The notes beneath the pieces were generated by a model. That model worked only from the letters and a program-made list of their open reading frames with translations, had not been told where the DNA came from and did no database searches. A stretch of 64,000 bases of DNA, taken from assembly GCF_014168535.1 (NCBI RefSeq), contig NZ_CP060007.1, forward strand, positions 186,001 to 250,000, read 5' to 3'. Source of the stretch: Lacibacter sediminis. GTDB lineage: Bacteria > Bacteroidota > Bacteroidia > Chitinophagales > Chitinophagaceae. The translations under genes were made by a program, and so were the position numbers. This document shows positions 28,034 to 36,357 of this stretch, one piece after another (position 1 is the stretch's first letter; each line of letters opens with the position of its first letter).

Positions 28034-29344
28034 TCAACCTTCAATTCGCTTTATATCTGCACCGAGCTTTCGTAAACGTTCATCGATGTATTGATAACCT
28101 CTGTCGATCTGTTCAATATTCTGAATAGTACTTTTTCCTTCAGCACTTAAAGCAGCGATCAGTAATGCCTGTCCGGCACGTATGTCGGGGCTACTCATGG
28201 TAATACCTCTCAACTTTTGTTCACGTTCCAAACCAATTACTACAGCACGATGAGGGTCACATAAAATAATTTGCGCACCCATATCAATCAGTTTATCTAC
28301 AAAGAACAAACGGCTTTCGAACATTTTCTGATGAATCAATACACTTCCTTTTGCCTGGATAGCAGTTACCAGAACAATACTCAACAGGTCAGGAGTAAAA
28401 CCCGGCCACGGATGATCGTAAATAGTCAGTACACCACCATCGAAGTAACGTTGTATTTCATATAACTCCTGTTCGGGAATATGGATATCATCTCCATCAA
28501 TGTTCAGTTGAATACCCAGCTGACGAAATTTTTCAGGAATGATTCCAAGCTGATCTACACCTGCACCTTTAATAAGAATATCGCTCTGTGTCATTGCTGC
28601 CAAACCTATGAAGGAACCAACTTCGATCATATCAGGCAAAATGCGATGAGCTGTACCAGCTAAATAGTCAACACCTTCAATACTCAACAAATTACTTCCT
28701 ACTCCGCTGATCTTTGCACCCATACGATTAAGCATGGCGCAAAGTTGTTGTATGTAAGGTTCACACGCTGCATTGTAGATCGTGGTAGTACCGCTTGCCA
28801 TACTTGCAGCCATTACAATATTAGCAGTGCCGGTTACAGATGGTTCATCCAATAACATGTTTACACCTTGCAACTTTTTTGTTGTGAGATGAAAGAAGCC
28901 ATCTTCTGAATGATAGTTAAATGCGGCACCTAACTTTTCAAAACCAATGACATGTGTATCTAATCTTCGTCTTCCAATTTTATCGCCACCAGGCTTTGGA
29001 ATAAATGCTTTTTTATAACGGGCAAGCATTGGTCCGGCCAACATCACACTTCCACGAAGCTTGCCACTTTTCTTTTTAAATGTTTCACTGTGCAGGTAAT
29101 CAATATCTACATCATCTGCCTGGAAAATGCAAGTATCACGTTGCGGCCGTTCGATCTTCACATTCATTTCACCCAATAATTCAATCAGAAGATTTACATC
29201 AACAATATCAGGAATGTTTGTAATGGTTACTTTTTCAGGAGTAAGCAAAACAGCACTGATGATTTGCAATGCTTCGTTCTTGGCGCCCTGAGGAACAATT
29301 TCGCCTTTAAGTTTTTTACCGCCTCTTACTTCAAAAGAATGCAT
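28034..29344 (-). CDS. murA: UDP-N-acetylglucosamine 1-carboxyvinyltransferase, Asp-type
   Basis: 436 residues, EPSP-synthase-like fold. It catalyses the first committed step of peptidoglycan synthesis (enolpyruvyl transfer from PEP to UDP-GlcNAc). Conserved GAKNEALQ (20-27, with Lys22-Asn23), SVMLAGPMLAR, RRLDTH and the late SSPDIRAGQALLIAAL are present. In the catalytic loop, PGG-D-KIG has Asp121 where E. coli MurA has Cys115. Cys-to-Asp enzymes stay active but are not alkylated by fosfomycin (known for mycobacterial and chlamydial MurA). The gene follows the DUF4290 gene on the same strand. Confidence 0.95.
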   Translation of the reverse strand: MHSFEVRGGKKLKGEIVPQGAKNEALQIISAVLLTPEKVTITNIPDIVDVNLLIELLGEMNVKIERPQRDTCIFQADDVDIDYLHSETFKKKSGKLRGSVMLAGPMLARYKKAFIPKPGGDKIGRRRLDTHVIGFEKLGAAFNYHSEDGFFHLTTKKLQGVNMLLDEPSVTGTANIVMAASMASGTTTIYNAACEPYIQQLCAMLNRMGAKISGVGSNLLSIEGVDYLAGTAHRILPDMIEVGSFIGLAAMTQSDILIKGAGVDQLGIIPEKFRQLGIQLNIDGDDIHIPEQELYEIQRYFDGGVLTIYDHPWPGFTPDLLSIVLVTAIQAKGSVLIHQKMFESRLFFVDKLIDMGAQIILCDPHRAVVIGLEREQKLRGITMSSPDIRAGQALLIAALSAEGKSTIQNIEQIDRGYQYIDERLRKLGADIKRIEG

Positions 29345-29469
29345 GACTTGTAGTTAAAATGTTTAAGTGTATTGCCTGATAAGGTTTGGATGTTACAAAG
29401 TACAGGGAAATAAAAAAGGTTAACAAGAACATTTCTTATTAACCTTCTAAAAATTTTGGAGCACTAAGA

Positions 29470-30183
29470 TCAATATCTCTTTTTAAATTTTCCACCACCG
29501 CCGCCACGGTTGTCACGGCCTCCACCGCCTCCACCTCTGTTATCTCTTCTTCCATCACCACCGCCACTGCGTTGCTGAAAATGTTTTTTAAATTTTCCAC
29601 CGCCGCCGCTGCCACCACGGTTTTCTCTGAAGTCATCGCTTGGGCGATATTGACGTACAAAAGGACGATTATTAAACTCCAGTTCACCTTTTGTAATTGC
29701 ACTTAACTCAGCCTGGATTGCATCGTCATGAATATTTTCTTTGTGCCAGTTGTTGTAAGAGAGTTTCATGTAATAAGCCACTGCATTGGCAAAGCCCTGT
29801 TTCTTTTCAGGGTTCTCTTCTTTCAAAGCTTTATCGATGATCACTTCAATATTTTTACCGAGGTGATTATAACGTGGGTAACGTTTAGGATAAGGCAAAC
29901 GTTCAGGCTTTGCTTTCAATGATTCTCTTGTTGGAATCGGGTAGGGGCTATCTACATCCAATTTAAAATCAGAAATAAGGAACAAGTGATCCCATAATTT
30001 ATGACGGAAATCTTCTACGTTCTTCAGGTGCGGATTTAAAAAGCCCATCAGTTCAATTGCCACTTGTGCCTGCTCTTGTCGCTTCTGGCGGTCTTCAATT
30101 GTGATGATATGATCAACCATTTTCTGGATATGTCGTCCGTACTCACGAATGGTTAAATGATTTCTTGTTGTGTTATATTCCAT
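29470..30183 (-). CDS. DUF4290 protein with a Gly/Arg-rich tail
   Basis: 237 residues from the ATG at 30183. The N-terminal roughly 180 residues are the helical DUF4290 domain (MEYNTTRNHLTIREYGRHIQ start; LNPHLKNVEDFRHKLWDHLF core), a Bacteroidota family of unknown role. From about residue 188 the sequence becomes low-complexity, with GGGGKFKK repeated near the start and end of the tail and DNRGG units between, resembling RGG/RNA-binding tails. It lies upstream of murA on the same strand (125-nt gap). A -7 element TAcaTTTG sits on the minus strand at the complement of 30198-30205. Confidence 0.88.
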   Translation of the reverse strand: MEYNTTRNHLTIREYGRHIQKMVDHIITIEDRQKRQEQAQVAIELMGFLNPHLKNVEDFRHKLWDHLFLISDFKLDVDSPYPIPTRESLKAKPERLPYPKRYPRYNHLGKNIEVIIDKALKEENPEKKQGFANAVAYYMKLSYNNWHKENIHDDAIQAELSAITKGELEFNNRPFVRQYRPSDDFRENRGGSGGGGKFKKHFQQRSGGGDGRRDNRGGGGGGRDNRGGGGGKFKKRY

Positions 30184-30219
30184 AAACTTGATAATAGCAA
30201 ATGTAAGCAAAGGGTTGAT

Positions 30220-30249
30220 AAAAAAAGCTGCCCTTTTTAGGGGGCAGCT
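30220..30249 (-). terminator. Terminator of the metallopeptidase gene
   Basis: On the minus strand, stem AGCTGCCC / GGGCAGCT (8 bp, loop of 8) is followed by T6. It ends the gene whose stop is at 30283. Confidence 0.82.
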
Positions 30250-30282
30250 GGTTCCAGTGGTAAACTATGACTATCGAAAAAC

Positions 30283-31905
30283 TTAGTGTTTTACTATTTT
30301 TTCTGTTATGATGTCACCTCCATCGATGATCTGTAACAGATACATACCACTGTTGAGTGTGCCGGGCTGTAACTGGTTAAAGCCGGTTGTTGTGCGGCCA
30401 TTTGCCAGTGCACGACCACTCATGTCAATAATACGCCAATTGTAAGAACCGTTGCTGTTAAGCGCAATTTCATTTTTGCTGATAATATTGGTAACCACAT
30501 CCACTTTTGATTTGCTACCAACTTCACGGAGAGCAACTACATTAGAGTAGTATTTCAATTGTGAGGCGGTTGTAACCAATAGGCGGTAGTAGATTGTTTT
30601 CTTTTCTGAAGGTTGGTAACCGAAACTTGTGCTGTTGCTGTTTACATTTTGCAGGCTGCTAAAGCTCATGCCGTTTGTTGATGTTTCAATCAAGATCGAC
30701 TCAATTGGTTCATCGGCAACAATGTTCCAGTTCAGTTCATGGTTGTTATTGTTTGCTTTTCCGTTCAGCTTCATGCTTTGTACCGGAAGAGTTGAAGGAA
30801 GAGCAGCACCGCTTACGCTATAATCTCCCAACATGCCATAAGTAGATACGTTTGAGTTGGCTGCGTTTGTTAACCGCAGATAGTAAGTTCCTGCACTTAC
30901 AAAACTATCGATCGCAACATTTAATGTTGTTGCCGGATTGTATATGTTAATAGTATTACCTCTTGAATCGAGGATGGCCATTTGCATATCCACATTTGGT
31001 TTGGTTGAACCACTTGCAGATGGTGTTGCAGATAGTTGCAAACGTGTGTCGGATGTAATATCGATACGGAAGATGTCAACATCTGATGAAGTGTTGATCT
31101 CGCTGCTTACATTAAAACCTGTTGTTGGCTGGCTGTTCGCTGAGATAGTTGTTGACATAGGCAAGGCAGTGGCAGTGCGTGTTGTGTTACCAACTAAGTC
31201 TTCCTTATATCCAAAGCCATTATCAGTACCTGCAAGAATTGATAAGTCGTCCTGTAATTTAGTACAACCCTGTGTGCTTGTTCCTTTGTGCCAAAGTGTG
31301 AGTGTTTTACCATAGCTGTTGCCCATAATAGGAGCCCAGCTTGTTGCACTTCCATTTGCCCCTGTACCTGGGTTGTATTCATATTTGAAGTTGCAATCCG
31401 CATCATACAAGGTTTGGTGATTCAAACCTAAGGTATGACCACTTTCATGTGAAGATGCTTCGGCAATATTTTTTTCGTTATAGTTCAAAAGATTAGCGAA
31501 AACAAATCCCGGAATTTCCATTCCCCAACGGAATGTGTTGAGGTAGGCTACACCACCTGCACTACCATACCAGCTGCTGTAAGCGGTAACAATAATGCGT
31601 TGTCTTTGATTGATAGGCGCAGCAAAATATACCGTTGAATCCGTTGTAATGTTCAGATTAAAGGGGTTGAAATCTTCTGCTACCTGGTAAAATGCTGTAG
31701 TGATCTGTGCTTCAGTTAATCCTGAAGGTGTGCAATAAAATGTTCTGCCACCATTCCAGTAAGGAGTGCTTACTGTTTGTCCATCGAAATCAAGAAAAAT
31801 GGTTGCACTTGCAGTTGGGTTACTGCTCAGTTTAGGCACCTGAGCGGATGCTTTGAATGCAGTTGTTGCAAATAAGGCAACAAGGCATAGGATTAGACGT
31901 GTCAT
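30283..31905 (-). CDS. T9SS-exported zinc metallopeptidase
   Basis: 540 residues with a signal peptide ending ASAQ. The catalytic domain (about 30-230) has the metzincin-type zinc motif HESGHTLGLNH (153-163; ligands His153, His157, His163, base Glu154). A beta-sandwich of the pre-peptidase C-terminal type follows (about 245-370: DVDIFRIDIT, GTYYLRLTNA), then a linker and a C-terminal type A T9SS sorting domain (NGRTTTGFNQL...SGMYLLQIIDGGDIITEKIVK). It is predicted to be secreted through the type IX system and to degrade proteins outside the cell. Own terminator; no operon partner. Confidence 0.9.
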   Translation of the reverse strand: MTRLILCLVALFATTAFKASAQVPKLSSNPTASATIFLDFDGQTVSTPYWNGGRTFYCTPSGLTEAQITTAFYQVAEDFNPFNLNITTDSTVYFAAPINQRQRIIVTAYSSWYGSAGGVAYLNTFRWGMEIPGFVFANLLNYNEKNIAEASSHESGHTLGLNHQTLYDADCNFKYEYNPGTGANGSATSWAPIMGNSYGKTLTLWHKGTSTQGCTKLQDDLSILAGTDNGFGYKEDLVGNTTRTATALPMSTTISANSQPTTGFNVSSEINTSSDVDIFRIDITSDTRLQLSATPSASGSTKPNVDMQMAILDSRGNTINIYNPATTLNVAIDSFVSAGTYYLRLTNAANSNVSTYGMLGDYSVSGAALPSTLPVQSMKLNGKANNNNHELNWNIVADEPIESILIETSTNGMSFSSLQNVNSNSTSFGYQPSEKKTIYYRLLVTTASQLKYYSNVVALREVGSKSKVDVVTNIISKNEIALNSNGSYNWRIIDMSGRALANGRTTTGFNQLQPGTLNSGMYLLQIIDGGDIITEKIVKH

Positions 31906-31957
31906 AGTATTGGATTTTAAAAGGAAATAAAAATACCTGCTGGAACAAGTAATTATT

Positions 31958-32416
31958 TTAGTCAGCTATCATGTGTGAAACCTGTTTTCTGTTCCAGTTG
32001 TAAGAACCGGTAACAGCATCTTTCTCCATCATCAACATATCACTATGTTTTTGACTGATCATGATACCACGATAAATGATGCTTTGATCAGGCAAAGTGG
32101 TTCTTGAAATGGAGAGAAGAAGACCAGGGCGATCAGTTGATTGAACCGTAACGGTTGTAAGACCGGGGGCATCGCTGGTGATAGCAGTTACTTCACCTTT
32201 AAAACGAAGACCATTTGTTACAAACAAATCAACTGTTTCATTTAGGCGTGCATTCATAACATCGCTGATAAAAGTTTGCGATGGAGCAAAGCGGGAAGCT
32301 ACATTGTTAAACATTGCTGGCTTACCATCATGCTTCTGACGACCTGATTGAAATTCTTGGGAGAAAGAAAAAATAGATAGTGTACAAAATGCAAGTGCAA
32401 AGACTAGCTTTTTCAT
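31958..32416 (-). CDS. Small secreted hypothetical protein
   Basis: 152 residues from the ATG at 32416, with a signal peptide ending FSFSQ. The mature region has VDLFVTNGLRFKGEVTAI and TTVTVQSTDRPGLLLSISR strands, suggesting a small beta-barrel, and ends with a SYNWNRKQVSHMIAD helix. I do not recognise a named family. A strong TTG-N20-TAcaTTTG promoter lies directly upstream. It lies 52 nt upstream of the metallopeptidase gene on the same strand, so the two may share a transcript. Confidence 0.75.
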   Translation of the reverse strand: MKKLVFALAFCTLSIFSFSQEFQSGRQKHDGKPAMFNNVASRFAPSQTFISDVMNARLNETVDLFVTNGLRFKGEVTAITSDAPGLTTVTVQSTDRPGLLLSISRTTLPDQSIIYRGIMISQKHSDMLMMEKDAVTGSYNWNRKQVSHMIAD

Positions 32417-32455
32417 AGAATACGTTTTAGGATATTGGAATACTGGATTACGAAA

Positions 32456-32486
32456 CAAATGTAGACGGAAGAATTAAATCAGGCAA
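32456..32486 (-). promoter_or_regulatory. Bacteroidota-type promoter of the 152-residue secreted protein
   Basis: On the minus strand: -33 TTG (32486-32484), 20-nt spacer, -7 TAcaTTTG (32463-32456), then a roughly 33-nt leader to the ATG at 32416. Confidence 0.72.
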
Positions 32487-32973
32487 TAGGTATTTCTCTG
32501 TATTTTAAAAATAGACCCCGCTGGAAAGCGGGGTCGTTTACCCAAAATCCACATTGTAAAACCATCAATGTATCCTGACTCTTCCCTGTTGCGAAAGAAT
32601 TATTTTTAAATTATAAACTATTAACGCACACTTGTTTATAATATTATTTCATTTTGAAAGAACATGTAATAAATAGCAATTACTGTTCCAAACTTTTTCA
32701 ATGCCAAGATTATTTTTTTTGATTCAAAACTATTTTCAAATATTAAGTGAAACTGCTTAAAACTGTAACCGTATTTTCTGCAATTTCAAGCCTTTTTAGT
32801 TCTGTTTTAAACCTCTTAAGGTTACATTTTCTGCCTGTAAAAGTAAAATCGGAAACAATAGCATCCTATCGTACTTCTTTTGAATAATTGCTTGGGAAAT
32901 CAACGTTTTTAATTGCATAATTTCCTGATTTGTAGAACAATACTATTCAATTTCAATCTCATTGTTTCACACC
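32487..32973. other. AT-rich intergenic region with an orphan hairpin
   Basis: About 490 bp with no gene I can support. It contains a strong stem, GACCCCGC / GCGGGGTC (32513-32534), followed on the minus strand by TATTTTT. This looks like a terminator with no known gene in front of it. The rest is very AT-rich, with no clear ORF. Confidence 0.5.
32513..32534 (-). terminator. Orphan terminator-like hairpin
   Basis: 8-bp perfect GC-rich stem, loop TGGAAA (plus strand), with the T-rich run on the minus-strand side. It lies just upstream of the promoter of the 32416 gene, so it would end a transcript coming from 32540-32950 on the minus strand. Confidence 0.55.
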
Positions 32974-32981
32974 TACCTTTG
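32974..32981 (+). promoter_or_regulatory. -7 element before the glycosyltransferase gene
   Basis: Perfect TAccTTTG only 10 nt before the ATG at 32992, predicting a nearly leaderless mRNA. No convincing -33 element was found at 19-21 nt spacing. Confidence 0.5.
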
Positions 32982-32991
32982 CATTTCTTCT

Positions 32992-34122
32992 ATGGTGATT
33001 GCAATTAATACAAAAGCATTGCTTCCGGGTAAAATGGAAGGCTATGGATATTATATTGAAGAGATATTTTCCAGGATAGCCCTCAATCACCCCGAGCATC
33101 AATTCTATTTTTTATTCGACCGACCTTTTGATCAAAGGTTTATCTATGCTGCAAACATTCAACCGGTTATTATTAAGCCTCAGGCCAGGTTTCCATTGGC
33201 ATGGGATATTTGGTATAACTTAATGTTACCCCGTGTTTTACGAAAGATAAAAGCAGAGGTATTCGTGAGCACAGATGGCTTCTGCTCACTTCGTACAAAA
33301 GTACCCCAATGCCTTGTTGTGCACGATCTTGCTTTTCTTCATCATCCCGAATTTATTTCGAAATCACATCGCAATTATTATCTGAAAAACACCGGTAAGT
33401 TTTTAAAGAAGAGTAAAGTTATTGCAACCGTTTCTGAGTATTCAAAACAAGATATCGTTGAAAAATTCAAGATCGATCCGGCAAAAATTCATGTCACTTA
33501 TAACGCACCCGGTTCTCTTTTTCAACAACTTTCATATGATGAAAGAGAACTGGTAAAGGAGAAATACAGCGCTGGTTGTGAATACTTTATTTACACAGGA
33601 TCAATTCATCCCCGCAAAAATCCAATCAATTTATTAAAAGCATTTTCGAGATTCAAAAAGCGGCAACAAAGCAGTATGAAATTGGTCTTTGCCGGTCGGC
33701 TTGCCTGGAAAACAGACGAGTTTACCAAGCTGCTTTCCTCTTTCAGATTCAGGAATGATGTGATACTTACCGGCTACCTGGAGAAAAATGAATTGGCGAA
33801 ACTGGTGGCCTCTGCCTATGCATTGGTTTATCCTTCTTTTTTGGAGGGGTTTGGTGTGCCACCGTTGGAAGCGCTACAATGTGGTGTGCCTGCCATTGTT
33901 TCAAACAACAGCGCAATGCCTGAGGTGGGGGGCGATGCATATCTGTACATTGATCCTGAAAATCCTGATGATATTGCTGAAAAATTGATGTTGATCTATA
34001 AAGATGAAACACTGCGAAGCCGATTGATTGAAAATGGAAAAAGACGTGTGCAGTTGTTTAATTGGGATGAGTCCGCAAAAAAAATGTGGGGCTGTATTGA
34101 GCTGGCCGCCTCTGCCGAATAA
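32992..34122 (+). CDS. Glycosyltransferase, GT4 family
   Basis: 376 residues from the ATG at 32992 (start MVIAINTKALLPGK; a TTG 30 nt upstream is rejected because it precedes the promoter element). GT-B fold: the N-terminal domain has GYGYYIEEIFSRI, the C-terminal domain begins near YTGSIHPRKN and contains the donor-binding E-x7-E loop in PSFLEGFGVPPLEALQCGVP. It transfers a sugar from a nucleotide donor to a surface polysaccharide or glycolipid; donor and acceptor are not predictable. It stands before gldC, with gldC's -7 element overlapping its stop codon. Confidence 0.92.
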   Translation: MVIAINTKALLPGKMEGYGYYIEEIFSRIALNHPEHQFYFLFDRPFDQRFIYAANIQPVIIKPQARFPLAWDIWYNLMLPRVLRKIKAEVFVSTDGFCSLRTKVPQCLVVHDLAFLHHPEFISKSHRNYYLKNTGKFLKKSKVIATVSEYSKQDIVEKFKIDPAKIHVTYNAPGSLFQQLSYDERELVKEKYSAGCEYFIYTGSIHPRKNPINLLKAFSRFKKRQQSSMKLVFAGRLAWKTDEFTKLLSSFRFRNDVILTGYLEKNELAKLVASAYALVYPSFLEGFGVPPLEALQCGVPAIVSNNSAMPEVGGDAYLYIDPENPDDIAEKLMLIYKDETLRSRLIENGKRRVQLFNWDESAKKMWGCIELAASAE

Positions 34123-34124
34123 CT

Positions 34125-34132
34125 TACCTTTG
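34125..34132 (+). promoter_or_regulatory. -7 element before gldC
   Basis: Perfect TAccTTTG starting just after the glycosyltransferase stop and 16 nt before the gldC ATG. A TTG at 34097-34099 is 25 nt away, longer than the usual spacing. Confidence 0.5.
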
Positions 34133-34148
34133 CCGCACAAAATTTAGT

Positions 34149-34493
34149 ATGCATAAAAGTAATATATCTATCGACGTTTATTTAGATGAACAAAAAGTAC
34201 CTGAGCAAATTAAATGGAAGGCTAGCGACAGTAGTGCAGACATGGACCAGACTGCAAAAGCTATGATGCTGGCGTTTTGGGATGGTGCTGATAAATCAGC
34301 TCTTCGTATTGATCTCTGGACAAAAGAAATGATGGTTGATGAAATGGCAGATTTCTATTATCAGTTACTCATGACCATGGCCGATACATTCAATCGTGCA
34401 ACAAACCAACCCGAACTGAGTGCCGAAATGAAAGAGTTTGCAAAAGACTTCATGCAGAAATTTAAAAAAGAACAGCTTAATCAAAATCAGTAA
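34149..34493 (+). CDS. gldC: Gliding motility protein GldC
   Basis: 114 residues, cytosolic, small and charged. The pattern HKSNISIDVYLDEQKVPE, then IKWKASDSS, ALRIDLWTKEMMVDEM and a helical tail is that of GldC, a component linked to gliding and the type IX secretion system in Bacteroidota that is also present in non-gliding species. It begins a tight plus-strand run with yqeY (6-nt gap) and cvpA (1-nt gap). Confidence 0.92.
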   Translation: MHKSNISIDVYLDEQKVPEQIKWKASDSSADMDQTAKAMMLAFWDGADKSALRIDLWTKEMMVDEMADFYYQLLMTMADTFNRATNQPELSAEMKEFAKDFMQKFKKEQLNQNQ

Positions 34494-34499
34494 TAAACT

Positions 34500-34949
34500 A
34501 TGAGCCTGGAAGAAAACGTTATGGCACAATTGAAAGATGCCATGAAAGCAAAAGATGAAGCAGGATTACGTGGTCTTAGAGCAATTAAAGCAGCTATCCT
34601 GCTGGCTAAAACCTCAGAAGGGGGCGGCGAAATTACGGCTGATGATGAAATAAAACTGTTGCAGAAGCTTGTTAAGCAGAGGAAAGATTCACTTGATATT
34701 TTCCGTCAGCAAAACAGAGCCGATCTTGCCCAGAAAGAAGAAGAAGAAATTGCCATTATCGAAAAATTCCTTCCAAAACAAATGGATGCGGAAGAATTGA
34801 AAATGATCATTGCAGGAATTATTACAGAAACCGGCGCATCATCACCTGCCGATATGGGTAAAGTGATGGGTGTTGCCAGCAAACAGTTGGCAGGCCGGGC
34901 CGATGGTAAAACAATCAGCGCTGTGGTAAAAGAACTTTTAAGCAAATAG
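34500..34949 (+). CDS. GatB/YqeY domain protein
   Basis: 149 residues, all helical, with the YqeY pattern (LKDAMKAKDEAGLRGLRAIKAAI, then KQRKDSLDIFRQQNRADLAQKEEEEI and FLPKQM). It resembles the tRNA-binding tail domain of GatB, but as a stand-alone protein its role is unsettled. It lies between gldC and cvpA with very short gaps, so it is in an operon. Confidence 0.9.
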   Translation: MSLEENVMAQLKDAMKAKDEAGLRGLRAIKAAILLAKTSEGGGEITADDEIKLLQKLVKQRKDSLDIFRQQNRADLAQKEEEEIAIIEKFLPKQMDAEELKMIIAGIITETGASSPADMGKVMGVASKQLAGRADGKTISAVVKELLSK

Positions 34950-34950
34950 A

Positions 34951-35493
34951 ATGATCATTGATATTGTTGTATTGATCGCTCTTGCTTTTGCAATAATAAA
35001 AGGTTTGCGCAGTGGCTTGATCGTTGCTGTTTTTTCAATTATTGCATTTGTAATTGGATTAGCAGCGGCTCTTAAGCTGAGTACAGTGGTGGCCGCCTGG
35101 CTGGCACAATCAACAAACATCAATACACAATGGTTACCTTTTATTGCATTTGCTGCGGTTTTTTTCCTGACAGTATTTGCAATAAGAGCAGTGGCAAAGC
35201 TCATTGAAAAAGCAGTTGATCTAGCTTGGATGGGTTGGGCAAATAAACTTGGTGGTGCGTTAGGCTATGCAATACTTTACCTGTTAATACTAAGTGTTTT
35301 ATTTTTCTATGCTGCAGAAATGAAATTATTGACAGACGAAACTATAGCAGCTTCCCGAACATATGAATTTATTCAGCCGTTGGGACCAAAAGTGATCGAT
35401 GCAATTGGCGTTGTATTACCCATTTTCAGCAATATGTTTTCGCAGTTAGAAGACTTCTTTGAGAAGCTGGGTACACAAATAAAGCAGCAATAA
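34951..35493 (+). CDS. CvpA family membrane protein
   Basis: 180 residues with four predicted membrane helices (about 5-25, 28-50, 64-86, 100-120) and the CvpA opening IIDIVVLIALAFAIIKGLRSGLI. The C-terminus is soluble and amphipathic. CvpA homologues are needed for colicin V production and bile or envelope stress tolerance in proteobacteria; the mechanism is unknown. ATG 1 nt after the yqeY stop. Confidence 0.88.
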   Translation: MIIDIVVLIALAFAIIKGLRSGLIVAVFSIIAFVIGLAAALKLSTVVAAWLAQSTNINTQWLPFIAFAAVFFLTVFAIRAVAKLIEKAVDLAWMGWANKLGGALGYAILYLLILSVLFFYAAEMKLLTDETIAASRTYEFIQPLGPKVIDAIGVVLPIFSNMFSQLEDFFEKLGTQIKQQ

Positions 35494-35572
35494 CGGCAAT
35501 CTGCAACTGAATTACAATTTTTCACACAAATCAACTATTTTAGCAATTAACAACTGTTATTTGCTGCCAGAA

Positions 35573-36346
35573 ATGAACTACGAAATAATACAGGAAGGAA
35601 AGTTTAAGTATATCGAAGTCGGTGAAGGCGAACCGCTCATGCTGTTGCATGGGTTGTTTGGTGCATTAAGTAACTTCAAAGATCTGCTTGATTATTTCAG
35701 CAAACGCAACAAAGTGGTTGTACCAATGCTCCCTTTGTTTGAGCTTGACTTACTTCATACTTCAGTTGGCGGCTTAGAAAAATACGTTCAGAAGTTTATT
35801 GAATTTAAAGGATATGACAACATCCACATGCTTGGTAATTCACTGGGAGGCCATGTTGCATTGGTGCATGTGCTGAAACATCCTCAACGCATTAAATCAC
35901 TTATACTAACAGGCAGTTCCGGCTTGTTTGAAAACGGAATGGGTGATACCTATCCTAAACGTGGCGATTATGAGTACATCCGCAAAAAAACGGAGGTAAC
36001 ATTTTACGACCCCGCAATGGCAACAAAAGAATTGGTTGATGAAGTATACGATATCGTCAATCAACGGTTGAAAGTAATTAAAGTAATTGCGCTGGCGAAG
36101 AGTGCCATTCGTAATAACCTTGGTGATGAATTGAAGGAAATAAAAACTCCAACTCTTCTCATTTGGGGAAATAACGATACAATCACGCCACCGTTTGTAG
36201 GAAAAGAATTCAACAAACTCATTCCGAATTCTGAACTCCATTTTATTGATAAATGTGGCCATGCACCGATGATGGAACGACCGGATGAGTTTAACGAAAT
36301 ATTAAATGGGTTCCTTACCAAGTTAAATACGCCGGTACCCGTCTAA
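35573..36346 (+). CDS. Alpha/beta hydrolase
   Basis: 257 residues from the ATG at 35573 (TTG 35561 is the alternative). Classic fold: oxyanion segment LLHGLFG, nucleophile Ser90 in GNSLGG, acid Asp in WGNNDTI, base His in KCGHAPMMERP. No signal peptide, so cytosolic. The substrate (ester, amide or C-C bond) is unknown. It is followed 11 nt later by the CBS-domain gene, suggesting co-transcription. Confidence 0.9.
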   Translation: MNYEIIQEGKFKYIEVGEGEPLMLLHGLFGALSNFKDLLDYFSKRNKVVVPMLPLFELDLLHTSVGGLEKYVQKFIEFKGYDNIHMLGNSLGGHVALVHVLKHPQRIKSLILTGSSGLFENGMGDTYPKRGDYEYIRKKTEVTFYDPAMATKELVDEVYDIVNQRLKVIKVIALAKSAIRNNLGDELKEIKTPTLLIWGNNDTITPPFVGKEFNKLIPNSELHFIDKCGHAPMMERPDEFNEILNGFLTKLNTPVPV

Positions 36347-36357
36347 GAAGAAAGAAT

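Noticed and set aside
29439..29702. 87-residue minus-strand open frame overlapping the DUF4290 tail
   Set aside because: Alternative frame of the Gly-rich repeat; Val/Ala/Glu-rich low complexity is produced by the same repeat DNA.
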